DNA from: Cranoglanis bouderius
Lineage: Eukaryota; Chordata; Actinopteri; Siluriformes; Cranoglanididae
Length of the DNA stretch: 64,000 nucleotides
Reading direction: 5' to 3'
Assembly: GCA_023630585.1 (NCBI GenBank)
Contig: CM042554.1
Span: 731,422-795,421 of the forward strand
Made by a program: the position numbers and the translations under genes. Every line of letters starts with the position of its first letter. Within the stretch, counting starts at the first letter, position 1. A model generated the notes under the pieces. It made no database searches, was not told where the DNA came from, and saw nothing but the letters and a program-made list of their open reading frames with translations. This document shows, piece after piece, positions 43,942 through 54,257 of this stretch.

Positions 43942-44280
43942 TGTAAGGTTTTAACAGGTTGGGCAAGGAGGAAGAATGCAGAGGCAGGCATGATCCAACT
44001 CAGAAGGTTTATTTTTTCCTTTTTTTTTCGTTCAGCGCTCTCTTTTATTTTCTACACACATGTACACATACACACGCGCACACACACCGCTCGGTGCAGG
44101 TGGCTCTCACTCTCCCTCTCTCGAGGCGCGTGTCTCTCCTCCTTTTGTCTTCTTCCTCTCACTGCAACACAGAACAATCATTAGTTTCACTTCCTACAGG
44201 TCTGCAAATATTACCACTCGCTTTCTCCGGCTCCGCCCTCCATTCACAAACCGGAGCTCGACCACGCCCCCGCTTCCACA
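43942..44280 (-). repeat. Gmr1-like element 3' LTR
   Basis: 339 bp. On the minus strand it starts TGTGGAAGCGGGGGC and ends TTAAAACCTTACA. A GT-rich polypurine-like tract (TTGGTGGGGGTA) lies directly outside at 44281-44292. It contains (CA)n-like sequence and a conserved AACAATCATTAGT segment shared with the other LTRs. Confidence 0.9.
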
Positions 44281-44325
44281 TACCCCCACCAACTCAGGCT
44301 GGGGAGCCATCCGGCCTGCCGCCGA

Positions 44326-44845
44326 CTAATCACCCCCCCCTTGCCGAGAGAAGTCCGCCATAGCCATCTGCGCCCCCGGTCTGTGGATCACCTTGAACTT
44401 AAAAGGCTGGAGTGCCAGGTACCAACGAGTGATCCGCGCATGCGGTGGAGCCACTGGAGCGGGGCCTGGTCCGAACAGAGGGTGAAGGCCTGCCCCAGCA
44501 GATAGTAGCGGAGGGTGAGGACCACCACTTGATGGCCAGGCACTCTTTCTCGATTGTGCTGTACTTTGTCTCTCGTACCGAGAGCTTGCAGCTGATGTAC
44601 AGCACGGGGTGCTCCACACCCTCCACCACTTGGGACAGCACAGCCCCCAGCCCCCTGTCTGAAGCATCCGTCTGCAAAACAAAAGGGAGAGAGAAGTCAG
44701 GAGAATGTAAAAGTGGTCCGCCACACAGTGCAGATTTTACCTGAGTGAAAGCCTGTTGGCAAGGCTCCGTCCACTGGACAGGGTCTGGTTCCCCCTTTTT
44801 AGTGAGATCAGTCAGCGGGCTGGTGATGTCCAAATAATTAGGCAC
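44326..44845 (-). pseudogene. Gmr1-like RNase H domain
   Basis: Reads FVLQTDASDRGLGAVLSQVV (first RNase H Asp) and LSVRETKYSTIEKECLAIKW (Glu region). It then shifts frame near 44530; 44326-44530 continues as VIHRPGAQMAMADFSR, the last Asp region (AD-FSR). It directly follows RT and ends about 45 bp before the polypurine tract. One frameshift keeps it from being intact. Confidence 0.85.
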
Positions 44846-44936
44846 AAACCTACGCTAATAGCCAGCCAATCCCAGGAACCGTCTCACCTCCTTTTTGGTC
44901 TTGGGCCTTGGGCAGGTTGCAATCGCTGCTGTCTTA

Positions 44937-45614
44937 TCAATTTGGGGACGCACCTGTCCATGGCCCAAGTGGAAGCCCAGATACCGTACTTCCACCCGTC
45001 CAATCGCACACTTCTTTGGGTGACCTCAGCACCGCTCTTAAGTGCTGCATGTGTTGCTGCCAGTCATTACTGTATATAATAATATCGTCTAAATAGGCAG
45101 CGGCATATGCAGCGTGTGGACGGAGTCTTCGGTCCATGAGCCGCTGGGATGTCGCGGGAGCCCCGAACAGCCCAAAAGGAAGGGTCATGAATAGGTGTAA
45201 GCCAAACGGGGTGGAAAAGGCCGTTTTTTCCCGGGACATTGGAGTCAAGGGGATCTGCCAATATCCCTTTGTCAAATCCAGTGTCGAATAAAAGCGAGCC
45301 GCGCCCAACCGATCGAGCAGTTCGTCAATGCGAGGCATTGGATATGCATCGAATTTAGACACCGCGTTGATTTTTCTAAAGTCCACACAAAACCAGACCG
45401 TCCCGTCGGCCTTGGGGACCAAGATCACTGGGCTGCTCCAGTCACTGTGGGACTCCTCGATTACTCCCATTTTGAGCATGGCCTTAAGTTCATCCCGGAC
45501 AACATTTTTTTTGTGTTCGGGCAGCCGATAGGGGCAGCTGCGAACCACCACTCCTGGGGCTGTCTCAATGTGGTTCTCTATGAGGTTAGTGCGGCCGGGG
45601 AGAGGCGAGAACAC
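44937..45614 (-). CDS. Gmr1-like reverse transcriptase
   Basis: 225 codons open. The order of blocks is VIEESHSDWSSPVILVPKAD, VDFRKINAVSKFDAYPMPRI, ARFYSTLDLTKGYWQIPLTP, KTAFSTPFGLHLFMTLPFGL and YLDDIIIYSND (catalytic). The core palm is complete. The frame breaks near 44990 before the thumb/connection. It is joined to upstream integrase sequence by a frameshift near 45600. As polyprotein it is no longer continuous, so activity is unlikely. Confidence 0.9.
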   Translation of the reverse strand: MFSPLPGRTNLIENHIETAPGVVVRSCPYRLPEHKKNVVRDELKAMLKMGVIEESHSDWSSPVILVPKADGTVWFCVDFRKINAVSKFDAYPMPRIDELLDRLGAARFYSTLDLTKGYWQIPLTPMSREKTAFSTPFGLHLFMTLPFGLFGAPATSQRLMDRRLRPHAAYAAAYLDDIIIYSNDWQQHMQHLRAVLRSPKEVCDWTGGSTVSGLPLGPWTGASPN

Positions 45615-46234
45615 ATCAGAAAACTCTGCTTGTAGGTTTTTAATGTCTGTAATTTGGGCTGGGGAGAGGTGGTCCCCGCACGGAACCGGGGGGATTGATT
45701 TGACAATTTTATGTCTACCTCCAGTCCTAGCTCCTCCCTTTCAGGAACTACCATCGCCAACGCTACAGACACCGTCTCCCTCCACAGTTTTAGCAGGTTG
45801 AGATGATAAATCTGCCGTGCCCTGCCTCTATCTGTTCGCCTTACCTCATAGTCGACATCCCCGACTCGCCGTGTGACCTCAAAGGGTCCTTGCCACTTGG
45901 CGAGTAATTTGGAGCTCGACATGGGTAGTAAAACGAGCACTTTATCTCCCGGCGTGAACTCGCGTAGCCGTGCACCCCTGTTATACAGCCGGGATTGACG
46001 TTCTTGTGCCTGTAGCAAATTCTCCTGAGTTATGTGACTTAATGTGTGGAGTTTTGGTCTCAGGTCCAAAACGTACTGAATTTCATTCTTGCTGGTTGAA
46101 GCCCCCTCCTCCCAATTTTCCCGTATGACGTCAAGTATGCCGTGCGGCTTGCGTCCATACAATAATTCAAAGGGAGAGAACCCGTGGAGGCTTGCGGGAG
46201 CTCTCGTACTGGAAATAACAGGGGCTTTAGCCAC
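45578..46234 (-). pseudogene. Gmr1-like integrase C-terminal region with GPY/F-type module
   Basis: Contains GFSPFELLYGRKPHGILDVI and LYNRGARLREFTPGDKVLVL, then LAKWQGPFEVTRRVGDVDYE, the integrase C-terminal GPY/F-like module. It ends in a linker toward RT. It overlaps the preceding frame (46060-47463) by about 170 bp because a frameshift near 46200 separates them. Confidence 0.85.
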
Positions 46235-47463
46235 TTATCCCAATTCCATGTATCCTCCTGCACAAACTTACGAATCATATTTTTAAGCGTTAGATTAAAG
46301 CGCTCCACCAGCCCATCCGTTTGTGGATGATAAACGCTGGTGCAAATCGCTTTAATCCCCAACAATTTGTACAGCTTGAGCAGTGTGCGTGACATAAAAG
46401 ATGTCCCCTGATCAGTTAGGATCTCTTTCAGGATCCCAACCCGGGAGATAATGCGGAAGAGTGCATCCGCAACATTCCTCGCGGAGATATTGCATAAACG
46501 CACCGCTTCCGGGTACCGCATTGCGTAGTCCACTAATACTAACACAAAGCGATACCCTCGTGCAGATCGGTCTAATGGCCCAATGAGGTCCATGGCAATT
46601 TGCTCGAAGGGGACCTCGATTAACGGTAGTGAGCACAACGGCATTTTTGGGGTGGGGTGAACGCCGCCGCGAATGCCCGGCCAATAGAAGCAAGACAAAA
46701 GCCGACCTAATGTTTTCGCCTGCCCTAAGTGCCCCGCCATAGGGTTATAGTGAGCCACCTGGAATAATAATTCCTGACGGTTCTTCGGAACAAACAATTG
46801 GGTCACATTTTCTTGCGTCTGAGTGTCCTGCATCACTCTATAAATCCTATCTTTAATAATCACAAAGTACAGGTGGGAGAGCGCAACATTGGGCTGGATC
46901 AGCTGACCATCGATTACTCTCACTTGATCAAAGGCGTGCTTCAGGGTCTCGTTGCGCGACTGCTCCAAGGGAAAATCCCCGAGGGGAATCCCTGCTAAGA
47001 GGGGGGGAGAGCCACTCCCCCCGCTCTCGTTGTCATGCTGACATGGAGCTGTCGTCGGTGGCCCTGGCACCGCCTCTCCCGCCAAGGCTGCGCACATTCC
47101 ACACCGCCTCTCCCTAATGCAGGACCCATCCACAAACATTTCTCTCGCTAATAATCGAAACCCCTGCCAATTAGTTCCCAAAATTAGTGGATGGGTGAGA
47201 CGGGGACTAACCGCCACCTCTACTATATTTTTTTGCCCCCAAAATTTGATGTCGATGGGCACTAGTGGGTACTCGTGAACATCCCCATGCACACACACCT
47301 CACCTTCACCTGCATTTTCCAATGCCTCCCCTTGAACCAAGTCTTGGTGAATTGAGGTCTGATTGCATCCTGAATCCACCAATGCCTGATATGTACCCCC
47401 CTGAACACTCACCAGAATGCGGTACGTCCCAGCTCGATCGGGGGCAGTCTGCAGCGCCCGCAC
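46060..47463 (-). pseudogene. Gmr1-like protease-integrase
   Basis: 467 codons open. Protease active site is QALVDSGCNQTSIHQ (near 47375), with a LILGTNW block downstream. Integrase has the His pair VAHYNPMAGHLGQAKTLGRL, followed by FYWPGIRGGVHPTPK where the Cys pair should be. The catalytic core is AMDLIGPLDRSARGY, LTDQGTSFMS and HPQTDGLVERFNLTLKNM, so all three acidic residues are present. A small in-frame deletion appears to have removed the zinc-binding cysteines. The frame fails near 46200. Confidence 0.9.
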
Positions 47464-47469
47464 GTCGGC

Positions 47470-47653
47470 CCAAGCATCACTCCTGCACCTGCAGCTCTGG
47501 ATTCACCCACCTGAGGATCAGAGGAGACAGGGCCAGAGAGAGAGGGGGCAGGTGGGAAGGGGGAAAGGCACGGGTACGGGGCATGGGTCAAGGGGGGAAA
47601 GGCCCCCGTCTTCGGGGTATAGGGACAGGGAAGGGGTGAGGAGATGCACAAGG

Positions 47654-47698
<45 letters not shown>

Positions 47699-48402
47699 AG
47701 AAGAATGGGGCTCGCCTGCCCCTGGATACGCCACCAGGTGATCTTCGGCCAGCTGAAGTGCCTCATCCAGCGACGCGGGGAGATGGCACTGGACCCATTC
47801 CGCCATTCCTGCTGGAAGCTGCGCCACAAACTGTCGCATTCCTTGGCCAACAACCACTCCCGGCAGGTGTGCCGGAGCTGCTAGGCGAATGCAAACAGGC
47901 AGCCGAGCTCGGTGAAGGTCAGCGCTCGAAAGCGCTGACGGTGCTGCTCTGGGGTTCGACCCACCCATTGCAAAATCGCCCATTTCAGGTCCGGGTATTC
48001 CAGCATGTTAGCGACAGGCAGCTGCTGGGCCTCAAGCTGGGCCTCGCCAGACAGGAGCGGCACAAGGTGGGCCACCCACTGGCCCTCATGCCAGCCCCAC
48101 ACCCGCGCGGAACGCTTGTACAGCTCCAGGAATACCTTCGGGTCGTCCTGCGGTCCCATCTTCGTGAGCACGATGTGGGGCAGGGCGACGGGTGCGGCTG
48201 CAGCGAGAGCCACTGGGGTGGCAGCTGGAATCCCGGCCTGCTGCACCAGGCCCTGGAGCACCCGGTGGTCCTCGGCCTGGGCGTCGAGGAGGTCCTTAAA
48301 CCGCTGCTCCTGGTCATGTTGTAGCTGTAGGAGGGCCTGGTGTTGGGTCTGGTGGAGGTTGGCCATCTGGGTGATGAGGTGGTCCAGCGGTGAGCCTTCC
48401 AT
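47470..48402 (-). pseudogene. Gmr1-like Gag with SCAN-like capsid
   Basis: ATG at 48402 (MEGSPLDHLITQMANLHQTQ) lies about 20 bp after the PBS. A coiled-coil-like N-terminus is followed by LTKMGPQDDPKVFLELYKRS and WAILQWVGRTPEQHRQRFRA, then a stop at 47881. Another frame continues with FVAQLPAGMAEWVQCHLPAS and EALQLAEDHLVAYPG (47760-47860), the SCAN-like segment. A (GA)n expansion (47656-47695) follows in what was coding sequence. No CCHC knuckle was seen. Confidence 0.85.
47656..47695. repeat. (GA)n microsatellite in gag
   Basis: About 40 bp of GA repeats followed by GAAGAAGAAG, inside the end of gag. It creates spurious long charged ORFs on both strands. Confidence 0.9.
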
Positions 48403-48404
48403 GA

Positions 48405-48560
48405 TGGCTATTTCCTCTCAAGCCTCCCAGGTTTTGGCACCAATGTAACATTTTAACAGGTCAGGCAAGGAGGAAGAATGCTGCCTCTGCATTCTTCCTC
48501 CTTGTCTGACCTGTTAAAATGTTACACTGGTGCCGAAACCCGGGAGGCTCGATAGGAAAT
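48405..48560. repeat. Snap-back palindrome at LTR-leader junction
   Basis: The left arm (48419-48480) is the leader, PBS and LTR end. The right arm (48482-48552) is its inverse. Arms of 60-70 bp have essentially no loop. Small differences between the arms show it is not a recent assembly artefact alone. Confidence 0.8.
48425..48443 (-). promoter_or_regulatory. Primer-binding site (tRNA-Phe type)
   Basis: Immediately after the 5' LTR the minus strand reads TTGGTGCCAAAACCTGGGA. The inverted copy at 48528-48548 preserves TGGTGCCGAAACCCGGGA, whose complement is the 3' end of vertebrate tRNA-Phe (GGGTTTCGGCA plus CCA). The present site has diverged at two or three positions. Confidence 0.8.
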
Positions 48561-48860
48561 CTCGGCAGGCTTGATCCAACTCAGAAGGTTTATTTGTTCC
48601 TTTTTTTTCGTTCAGCACTCTCTTTTATTTTCTACACACATGTACACATACACACGCGCGCACACACCGCTTGGTGCAGGTGGCTTTCACTCTCCCTCTC
48701 TCGAGGCATGTGTCTCTCCTCCTTTTGTCTTCTTCCCCTCACTGCAACACAGAACAATCATTAGTCTCACTTCCTACAGGTGTGCAAATCTTACCACTCA
48801 CTTTCTCCGTCTCCGCCCTCCATTCACAAACCGGCGCTGGACCATGCCCCCGCCTCCACA
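48444..48860 (-). repeat. Gmr1-like element 5' LTR with inverted insertion
   Basis: On the minus strand it starts TGTGGAGGCGGGGGCATGG and ends TTAAAATGTTACA. It is 417 bp versus 339 bp for its partner. The excess of about 80 bp at 48482-48560 is an inverted copy of the LTR end, primer site and leader. Confidence 0.9.
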
Positions 48861-49650
48861 TAGATGAACTATTTCTGTTATCTAAAACAGGCATTAAGCT
48901 CAGCTCCGGCTCTGGGACTCCCAGATTACTAGTCCCAATTCCATCTGTATGTTTCCGAGGATGTGAGCACTGCGGCTGGGCCCAGGAACACGGTGGTAGC
49001 TATAGCCCAGTTGTTATCGCCCATCTTTGCAAATCTCTAGAACCTGTAGTTCAAGGTATGCCTGCCTGTTTAAGGGCTGTTGCTGCGTCCCCTCTTGTGG
49101 TCACTGATGCTGAAAAGGTGGTTCTTTCACACCCACTCACATTGCACACATCTCATCAGGTCTTATCAATCCTGAATAATATTCAGATACATCACATGAC
49201 CTCCCAGCATAGATGAGGATATGAAACTATCCTTTGCGCTACACACAACCTCACCATTAAATCTGTAAACACTGCTAGCAGCCATGCAGTCTTGCTTTAT
49301 AGGCTTCTGTGTGCCTGATTGGAAGAGCACACACCTGCAGCTTGGTTGGAACATGACTGTTTGACCTACATACATGACTCCTCATCACTCCACTCTGTTC
49401 TGTCACAGCATCCCCTGGAATGAGAGGAGAAAGTATGTGTTGATGAATGGTGCTCTAAACCTAATGACTCAACATTTTTATGTGGCTACTCTGTTTGTTC
49501 ATTACCAAATATTGTTCATGAGCCTCAGTCTATCCCCATTAATTCTGCTCAGGCTGCGGAACTTCTCTCCGCGTGCTTGTCATCTCTTTAAGGATAAGCC
49601 TGTTACTATCTACACTGATTCACGTTAAACTTTTCGTGTCGCACATGATT
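48861..49650 (+). pseudogene. ERV2 pol, connection and RNase H first part
   Basis: Resumes the retroviral pol cut at 43941. It reads VVQGMPACLRAVAASPLVVT, DAEKVVLSHPLTLHTSHQVL, and then, across frames, NSAQAAELLSACLSSL and an RNase H YTDSR motif at about 49608-49625. It is interrupted at 49650 by the L2 LINE and continues at 54258. Several stops. Confidence 0.8.
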
Positions 49651-50234
49651 GAATGATCGCAAAGCCAAAGCTAATGCTAAGGCTCGCCCACGGGAGCACC
49701 ACTCCTCTCCGCTTCACGTGTCCAGCAGGTTTGCTCTCCTTAGTGAAGCACCCACTGAGAAACCTGAAAGAGCTCTGGTTATAGGAGACTCTATCTTAAG
49801 GCACGTGAAATTAGCTAGGCCTTTATGGGCTCCAGCAGCTTTAGTTAGGAGCCAGGGTGCCGGACATAGCAGGTAATCTTAGGGACTTAGGCAAGCACAG
49901 GTTTTCAAAGATAGTTATTCATGTAGGAGCTAATGATATACACCTTCGTCAGTCAGAGGTTACTAAGAGTAACATTGTAGAGATGTGTAAATTAGCGAAG
50001 GCGATGTCTGATGCAGTAGTATGCTCTGGCCCCATCCTAATGCGGCGTGGCGATGTAGCTTACAGCAGGTTATGGTCGCTGAACTGCTGGATGTCCAGGT
50101 GGTGCTCTAAAAACAATGTGGGATTTATAGATAATTGGAGTAGTTTTGAGGGCAAGGCTGGTCGGTATCCATCCCTCTCGGGAAGGTGTTGCTCTCATTT
50201 CTTGCAGCATAGCACAGTCTCAGAACAGGCCTAG
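49651..50234 (+). pseudogene. L2 ORF1 SGNH/GDSL-type esterase
   Basis: Block I is ALVIGDSILRHVKL (about 49764-49815), with the catalytic Ser in GDS. The next frame contains KIVIHVGANDIHLRQSEVTK, the GxND block. 49980-50230 reads SDAVVCSGPILMRRGDVAYS and NNVGFIDNWSSFEGKAGRYP. The terminal block expected to carry the catalytic Asp-His falls after a frameshift near 50165. A further frameshift lies near 49860. Esterase domains of this kind are known from CR1/L2 ORF1 proteins. Confidence 0.8.
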
Positions 50235-50341
50235 TTAACTGTTGACAATCCAGAGCCAAGGCCAGGGAGCAGACAAGCAGGCTAAACCGACCGTCTGCTA
50301 GCTGCACTGAGTCGTCACCTAGGTTCCACAATATTGAGACT

Positions 50342-51328
50342 GTGTCTGCTCCCCGAGCTAAACAAATATGTAGAAATTTTCAGAAAGTTTGCTATAGTAA
50401 CCTAATTAACATAAAATTAGACCATATTGAATGCACAGCCAGCACCTTTGATCTGAAGCTAGGACTGTTAAATATTAGATCTCTTACCTCTAAAGCACTT
50501 ATTGTTAATGAAACCATTACTGATCAGGAGTTTAATATAATGTGTTTAACAGACACATGGATTAGACCAAATGAGTATATAGCATTAAATGAAACCAGTC
50601 CTCCTGGATACAGTTATATACATCAGCCCCATCTAACTGGCAGAGGAGGAGGTGTCACACTCATTTATAATGATAATCTAGGCATCACACAAAAACCTAG
50701 CCATAAGTTCAACTCATTTGAAGTTCTTCATACTAATATAACATATGTAGCCACAAAAAATAAGTCTACTGATTCCATTCCACTTATTATTATTTACAGA
50801 CACCCAGGGCCATATTCTGAGTTCCTTGGTGAATTTGCAGAGTTTATCTCAAACATGGTTGTTTCTTTAGACAAAGCATTAATTGCTGGTGACTTTAATA
50901 TTCATTTTGATAACCCGGAAGACCCTCTGTGAACAGCGGTTGTGTCTACTCTAGATTCAGTAGGGGTCATTCAGAATGTAATAGGACCCACTCATAATGG
51001 GGGTCACACTCTTGACATTATACTAACTATATATATACTAGTATATATACTAACTATACTAATATATGGATTAAACATGGAAAATGTAGTCACATTTCTG
51101 CAGTCTGAAGCTATCTCAGATCATCTCATCTCGTGTAAATTGCGTATTGATCATAATATATGCACCTTGCCACGCTACCGTGTCAAATGTACATTCACGT
51201 CAGCTACTGCACGGAGTTTTATCAATGACCTCCAAGAGATATCAGCTATGATTCGATCACCGTCTGATCCCAAAGAACTTGATAAGGTGACTGAATTCTT
51301 AGTCAACGTTCCGCTACACGCTAGATAA
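50342..51328 (+). pseudogene. L2 endonuclease domain
   Basis: Apurinic-like endonuclease with LGLLNIRSLTSKA (Asn), MCLTDTWIRPN (catalytic Asp-Thr-Trp, usually ETW), IIYRHPGP and LIAGDFNIHFD. A TGA at 50930 splits it. The second half has IGPTHNGGHTLDIILT and AISDHLISCK (SDH). All recognisable endonuclease blocks are present, though the first acidic residue differs from the usual Glu. Confidence 0.8.
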
Positions 51329-51339
51329 AGTAGCTCCAC

Positions 51340-53209
51340 TTAAAGAAAAATAATTAGAGAGAAAATGCTAGCACCCTGGTATAACGATCACACATGTACC
51401 TTAAAACAGATCACTTGACAATTAGAATGTAACTGGTGTCAAACCTAATTGGTAGTTTTTCAAACAGCATGGAAGGAGAGCCTCCTGAACTATAGGAAAT
51501 CTCTTAGTGCTGCTAGATCAGTCTATCTCTCTACCTTAATTGAAGACAACAAAATAATCCTAGATTCTTATTTAATACTGGAGCAAAATTAACTAGGAAT
51601 ATAACTGCCACAGAAACATGCACACAATTATTATATAGCAGCAATGATTTCATGTATTTTTTCATTGGCAAAATTGAAAATATTAGACGAAAAATTCAGA
51701 CTATTAATTTAAAACCAGACAGTCTTCTAACCCTGTAGATAATAATATAGCAGTATCAGACCAATGGTTAGAATGTTTTACTCCCCTTAGTGAGACCTAA
51801 CTAATTTAATTAATTTCTTCATCAAAATCTTCAACTTGTGTACTAGCTCCCTTACCTACATGTTTCTTCAGACAGATTAATCCAGATGCAATCAAACCCC
51901 TTCTAAAAATAATCAATTCTTCCCTTAGCACTGGCTATGTACCTAAATCATTTAAACTAGAACTTATCAAACCCTCGACCCCTGTCAGTTGTCCAGCTAC
52001 AGACCAATATCAAATCTCCCCTTTATCTCCAAGATCTTAGAAAATGTTGTAGCACAGGAATAACATTCATGAAATGTATCAGTCAGGATTTAGGCCTCAT
52101 CATAGCACAGAGACAGCAGTGGTTAAAGTGGTAAATGACCTACTACTGGCCTCTGATCAGGGTTGTGTCTCCCTGCTTGTGTTGCTTGACCTTAGTGCAG
52201 CTTTTGATACATACTATTCTCCTTGGTAGACTAGAATTTTGGCATTAAGGGAACGGCCCTCTTCTGGCTCAGGTCTTATTTGACTGACCGTTATCAGTTC
52301 GTAGATGTAAATGGTGAATTCTCGATGCATACTGAGGTAAAGTTTGGTGTTCCGCAAGGTTCTGTTTTAGGCCCACTGCTTTTTTCTTTATATATGCTAC
52401 CTCTGGGTCAAATTAATCGTAAACATGGAATTAGCTTCCATTGTTATGCTGATGACACACAGTTGTATGTTTCAGCAAAGCCAGATGACAGACACCAGCT
52501 TAATAAAGTTGAGGAATGTGTAAGGGACATTAGACAGTGGATGCCTATAAACTTCCTCTTACTTAATTCTGACAAGACATAAGTACTTATACTAGGACCA
52601 CATGCAGCTAGAAGTAAGTTTTCTGATTCCATAGTAACTCTGGATGGCCTTTCTGTTTCATCATGTGCAGCAGTAAAAGACCTTGGTGTGATTATTGACT
52701 CCAGTCTTTCATTTGACGCCCATGTAGGTATTACTAGGATAGCCTTCTTTCACCTCAGAAATATTGCTAAGATAAGAAATATAATGTCACTACAGGACGC
52801 AGAAAAATTAGTTCCTGCTAGGTTGGATTATTGTAATGCCTTACTCTCTGGGTGTTCCAGTAGGACCATAAACAAACTCCAGTTTGTCCAGAATGCAGCT
52901 GCAAGAGTCCTCACTAGAACCAGAAGATATGACCACATCACCCCTGTCTTATCCACGCTGCATTGGCTCCCAGTGAAATTTCGCATTGATTATAAAATAC
53001 TACTATTGACCTATAAAGCGCTAAATGGTCTCGCACCACAGTACCTAAGCGAACTTTTGGTCTTTTATGATCCGCCACGCCTACTTCGATCAAAAGGTGC
53101 AGGCTATTTGCTGGTACCTCGAATAGTGAAGGCTACAGCAGGGGGGAAAGCTTTCTCTTACAAAGCCCCACAGTTATGGAACAGCCTTCAAATTAATGTT
53201 CGGGACTGA
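51340..53209 (+). pseudogene. L2 reverse transcriptase and C-terminal domain
   Basis: The early RT region (51840-52260) is broken by many frameshifts. 52280-52582 is open, with VPQGSVLGPLLFSLYML and CYADDTQLYVS (catalytic). 52688-53209 is open, with ARLDYCNALLSGCSSRTINK, TRRYDHITPVLSTLHWLPVK and VPRIVKATAGGKAFSYKAPQ, typical of L2. A stop near 52580 separates the two. Confidence 0.85.
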
Positions 53210-54257
53210 GACATAGTCTCAGTGTTTAAGTCCAGGCTGAAAACATATTTGTTTAGTCAAGCTTTTTGTTAATAGGTTTTTTTTCTTCTTTTTTTTTCTC
53301 CTTAGGTAAAGGAGCAGATCTAGAGATCTCACAGGCATAGTGTGTTGTGGTGAACTGGGATGTTTGGATGCTGTCAACCCCCCCCCCCCCACTTTCATGC
53401 GTTCACCCAGATTTGTTGATGGTGGAGAGGCTGGTTGCCTTATGTCCCCGGGAGCCCTCATGTCTGTGGTACCTTCTGGCTCTCCCTTTTAGTTATGCTG
53501 TCATAGCTAGTCTTGCCGGAGTCCCTGCTTGCACTCCGCAAAGTACACTGTCCTTAACCATTACGGGACAATAAGCACATCTAATAATCTCTCTCTCTCT
53601 CTCTTTCTGTCGAGCTACACATGATACTCCTGAACTGCCAGTGATCCCAACCCCTTCTGCTCTCGGGACCTGCCTGATCCATCCTGATGCCCTACTTCTG
53701 GTTGGAGTTCTCTTCAATTGGAAGTCACATGCTGCTGCTGAGGCTCATTGAGATTACTGAGCATGGTACCACTTAAAAACCATAAAGATGGCTTTGGACC
53801 TCAATTCATATGAACAGTCATGCTATGATGGCTAGGACTACAATTGCCACAAACAGTTTTGCACTCAAGTCTCCATCAGTGAACAGTGGAGAAGTTCAAC
53901 AAAACAGTCTTCATGTAAAAACTGTAATGAATTTTCCTGGTTACACAACTGCTATTTGACCATGTAGTATTAGCACATTTATAGAAGGGATTTATTTATT
54001 TATAATCGCACTATCCGGTGTCACCCAGATGAAGATGGGTTCCCTTTTGAGTCTGGTTCCTCTCAAGGTTTCTTTCTCATATCGTCTCAGGGAGTTTTTC
54101 GTTAGTATCGGCACCTCTGGCTTGCTCATTGGGGAAAAATTCGTACATTTAAAATCTATATCCTGAGTTTATATATGTCTGTAAAGCTGCTTTGGGACAA
54201 TGTCCATTGTTAAAAGTGCTATAAAAATAAAATTGAATAGAACTGAATTGAATTGAA

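Larger units (their letters stand above)
43942..48860 (-). mobile_element. Gmr1-like Ty3/gypsy retrotransposon, complete layout
   Basis: LTRs are at 43942-44280 (3') and 48444-48860 (5'). The PBS is next to the 5' LTR and a purine-rich tract next to the 3' LTR. Minus-strand order is gag, protease, integrase, reverse transcriptase, RNase H. Placing integrase before RT is the hallmark of the Gmr1 group, first described in cod. It sits inside ERV2 pol. Flanking bases GAGAT (43937-43941) and TAGAT (48861-48865) fit a mutated 5-bp duplication. Confidence 0.9.
49651..54257 (+). mobile_element. L2-clade LINE, nearly full length
   Basis: Contains an SGNH-esterase ORF, endonuclease, reverse transcriptase and a 3' end of TGCTATAAAAATAAAATTG followed by TTGAA-type repeats, the usual L2 tail in teleosts. 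The target duplication is probably ATGATT (49645-49650, 54258-54263). It splits the RNase H domain of ERV2. 5' UTR sequence is lacking. Confidence 0.9.

Noticed and set aside
47409..48448. Several long plus-strand ORFs rich in Arg/Glu
   Set aside because: They arise from the (GA)n tract and antisense gag; the real frames are on the minus strand.
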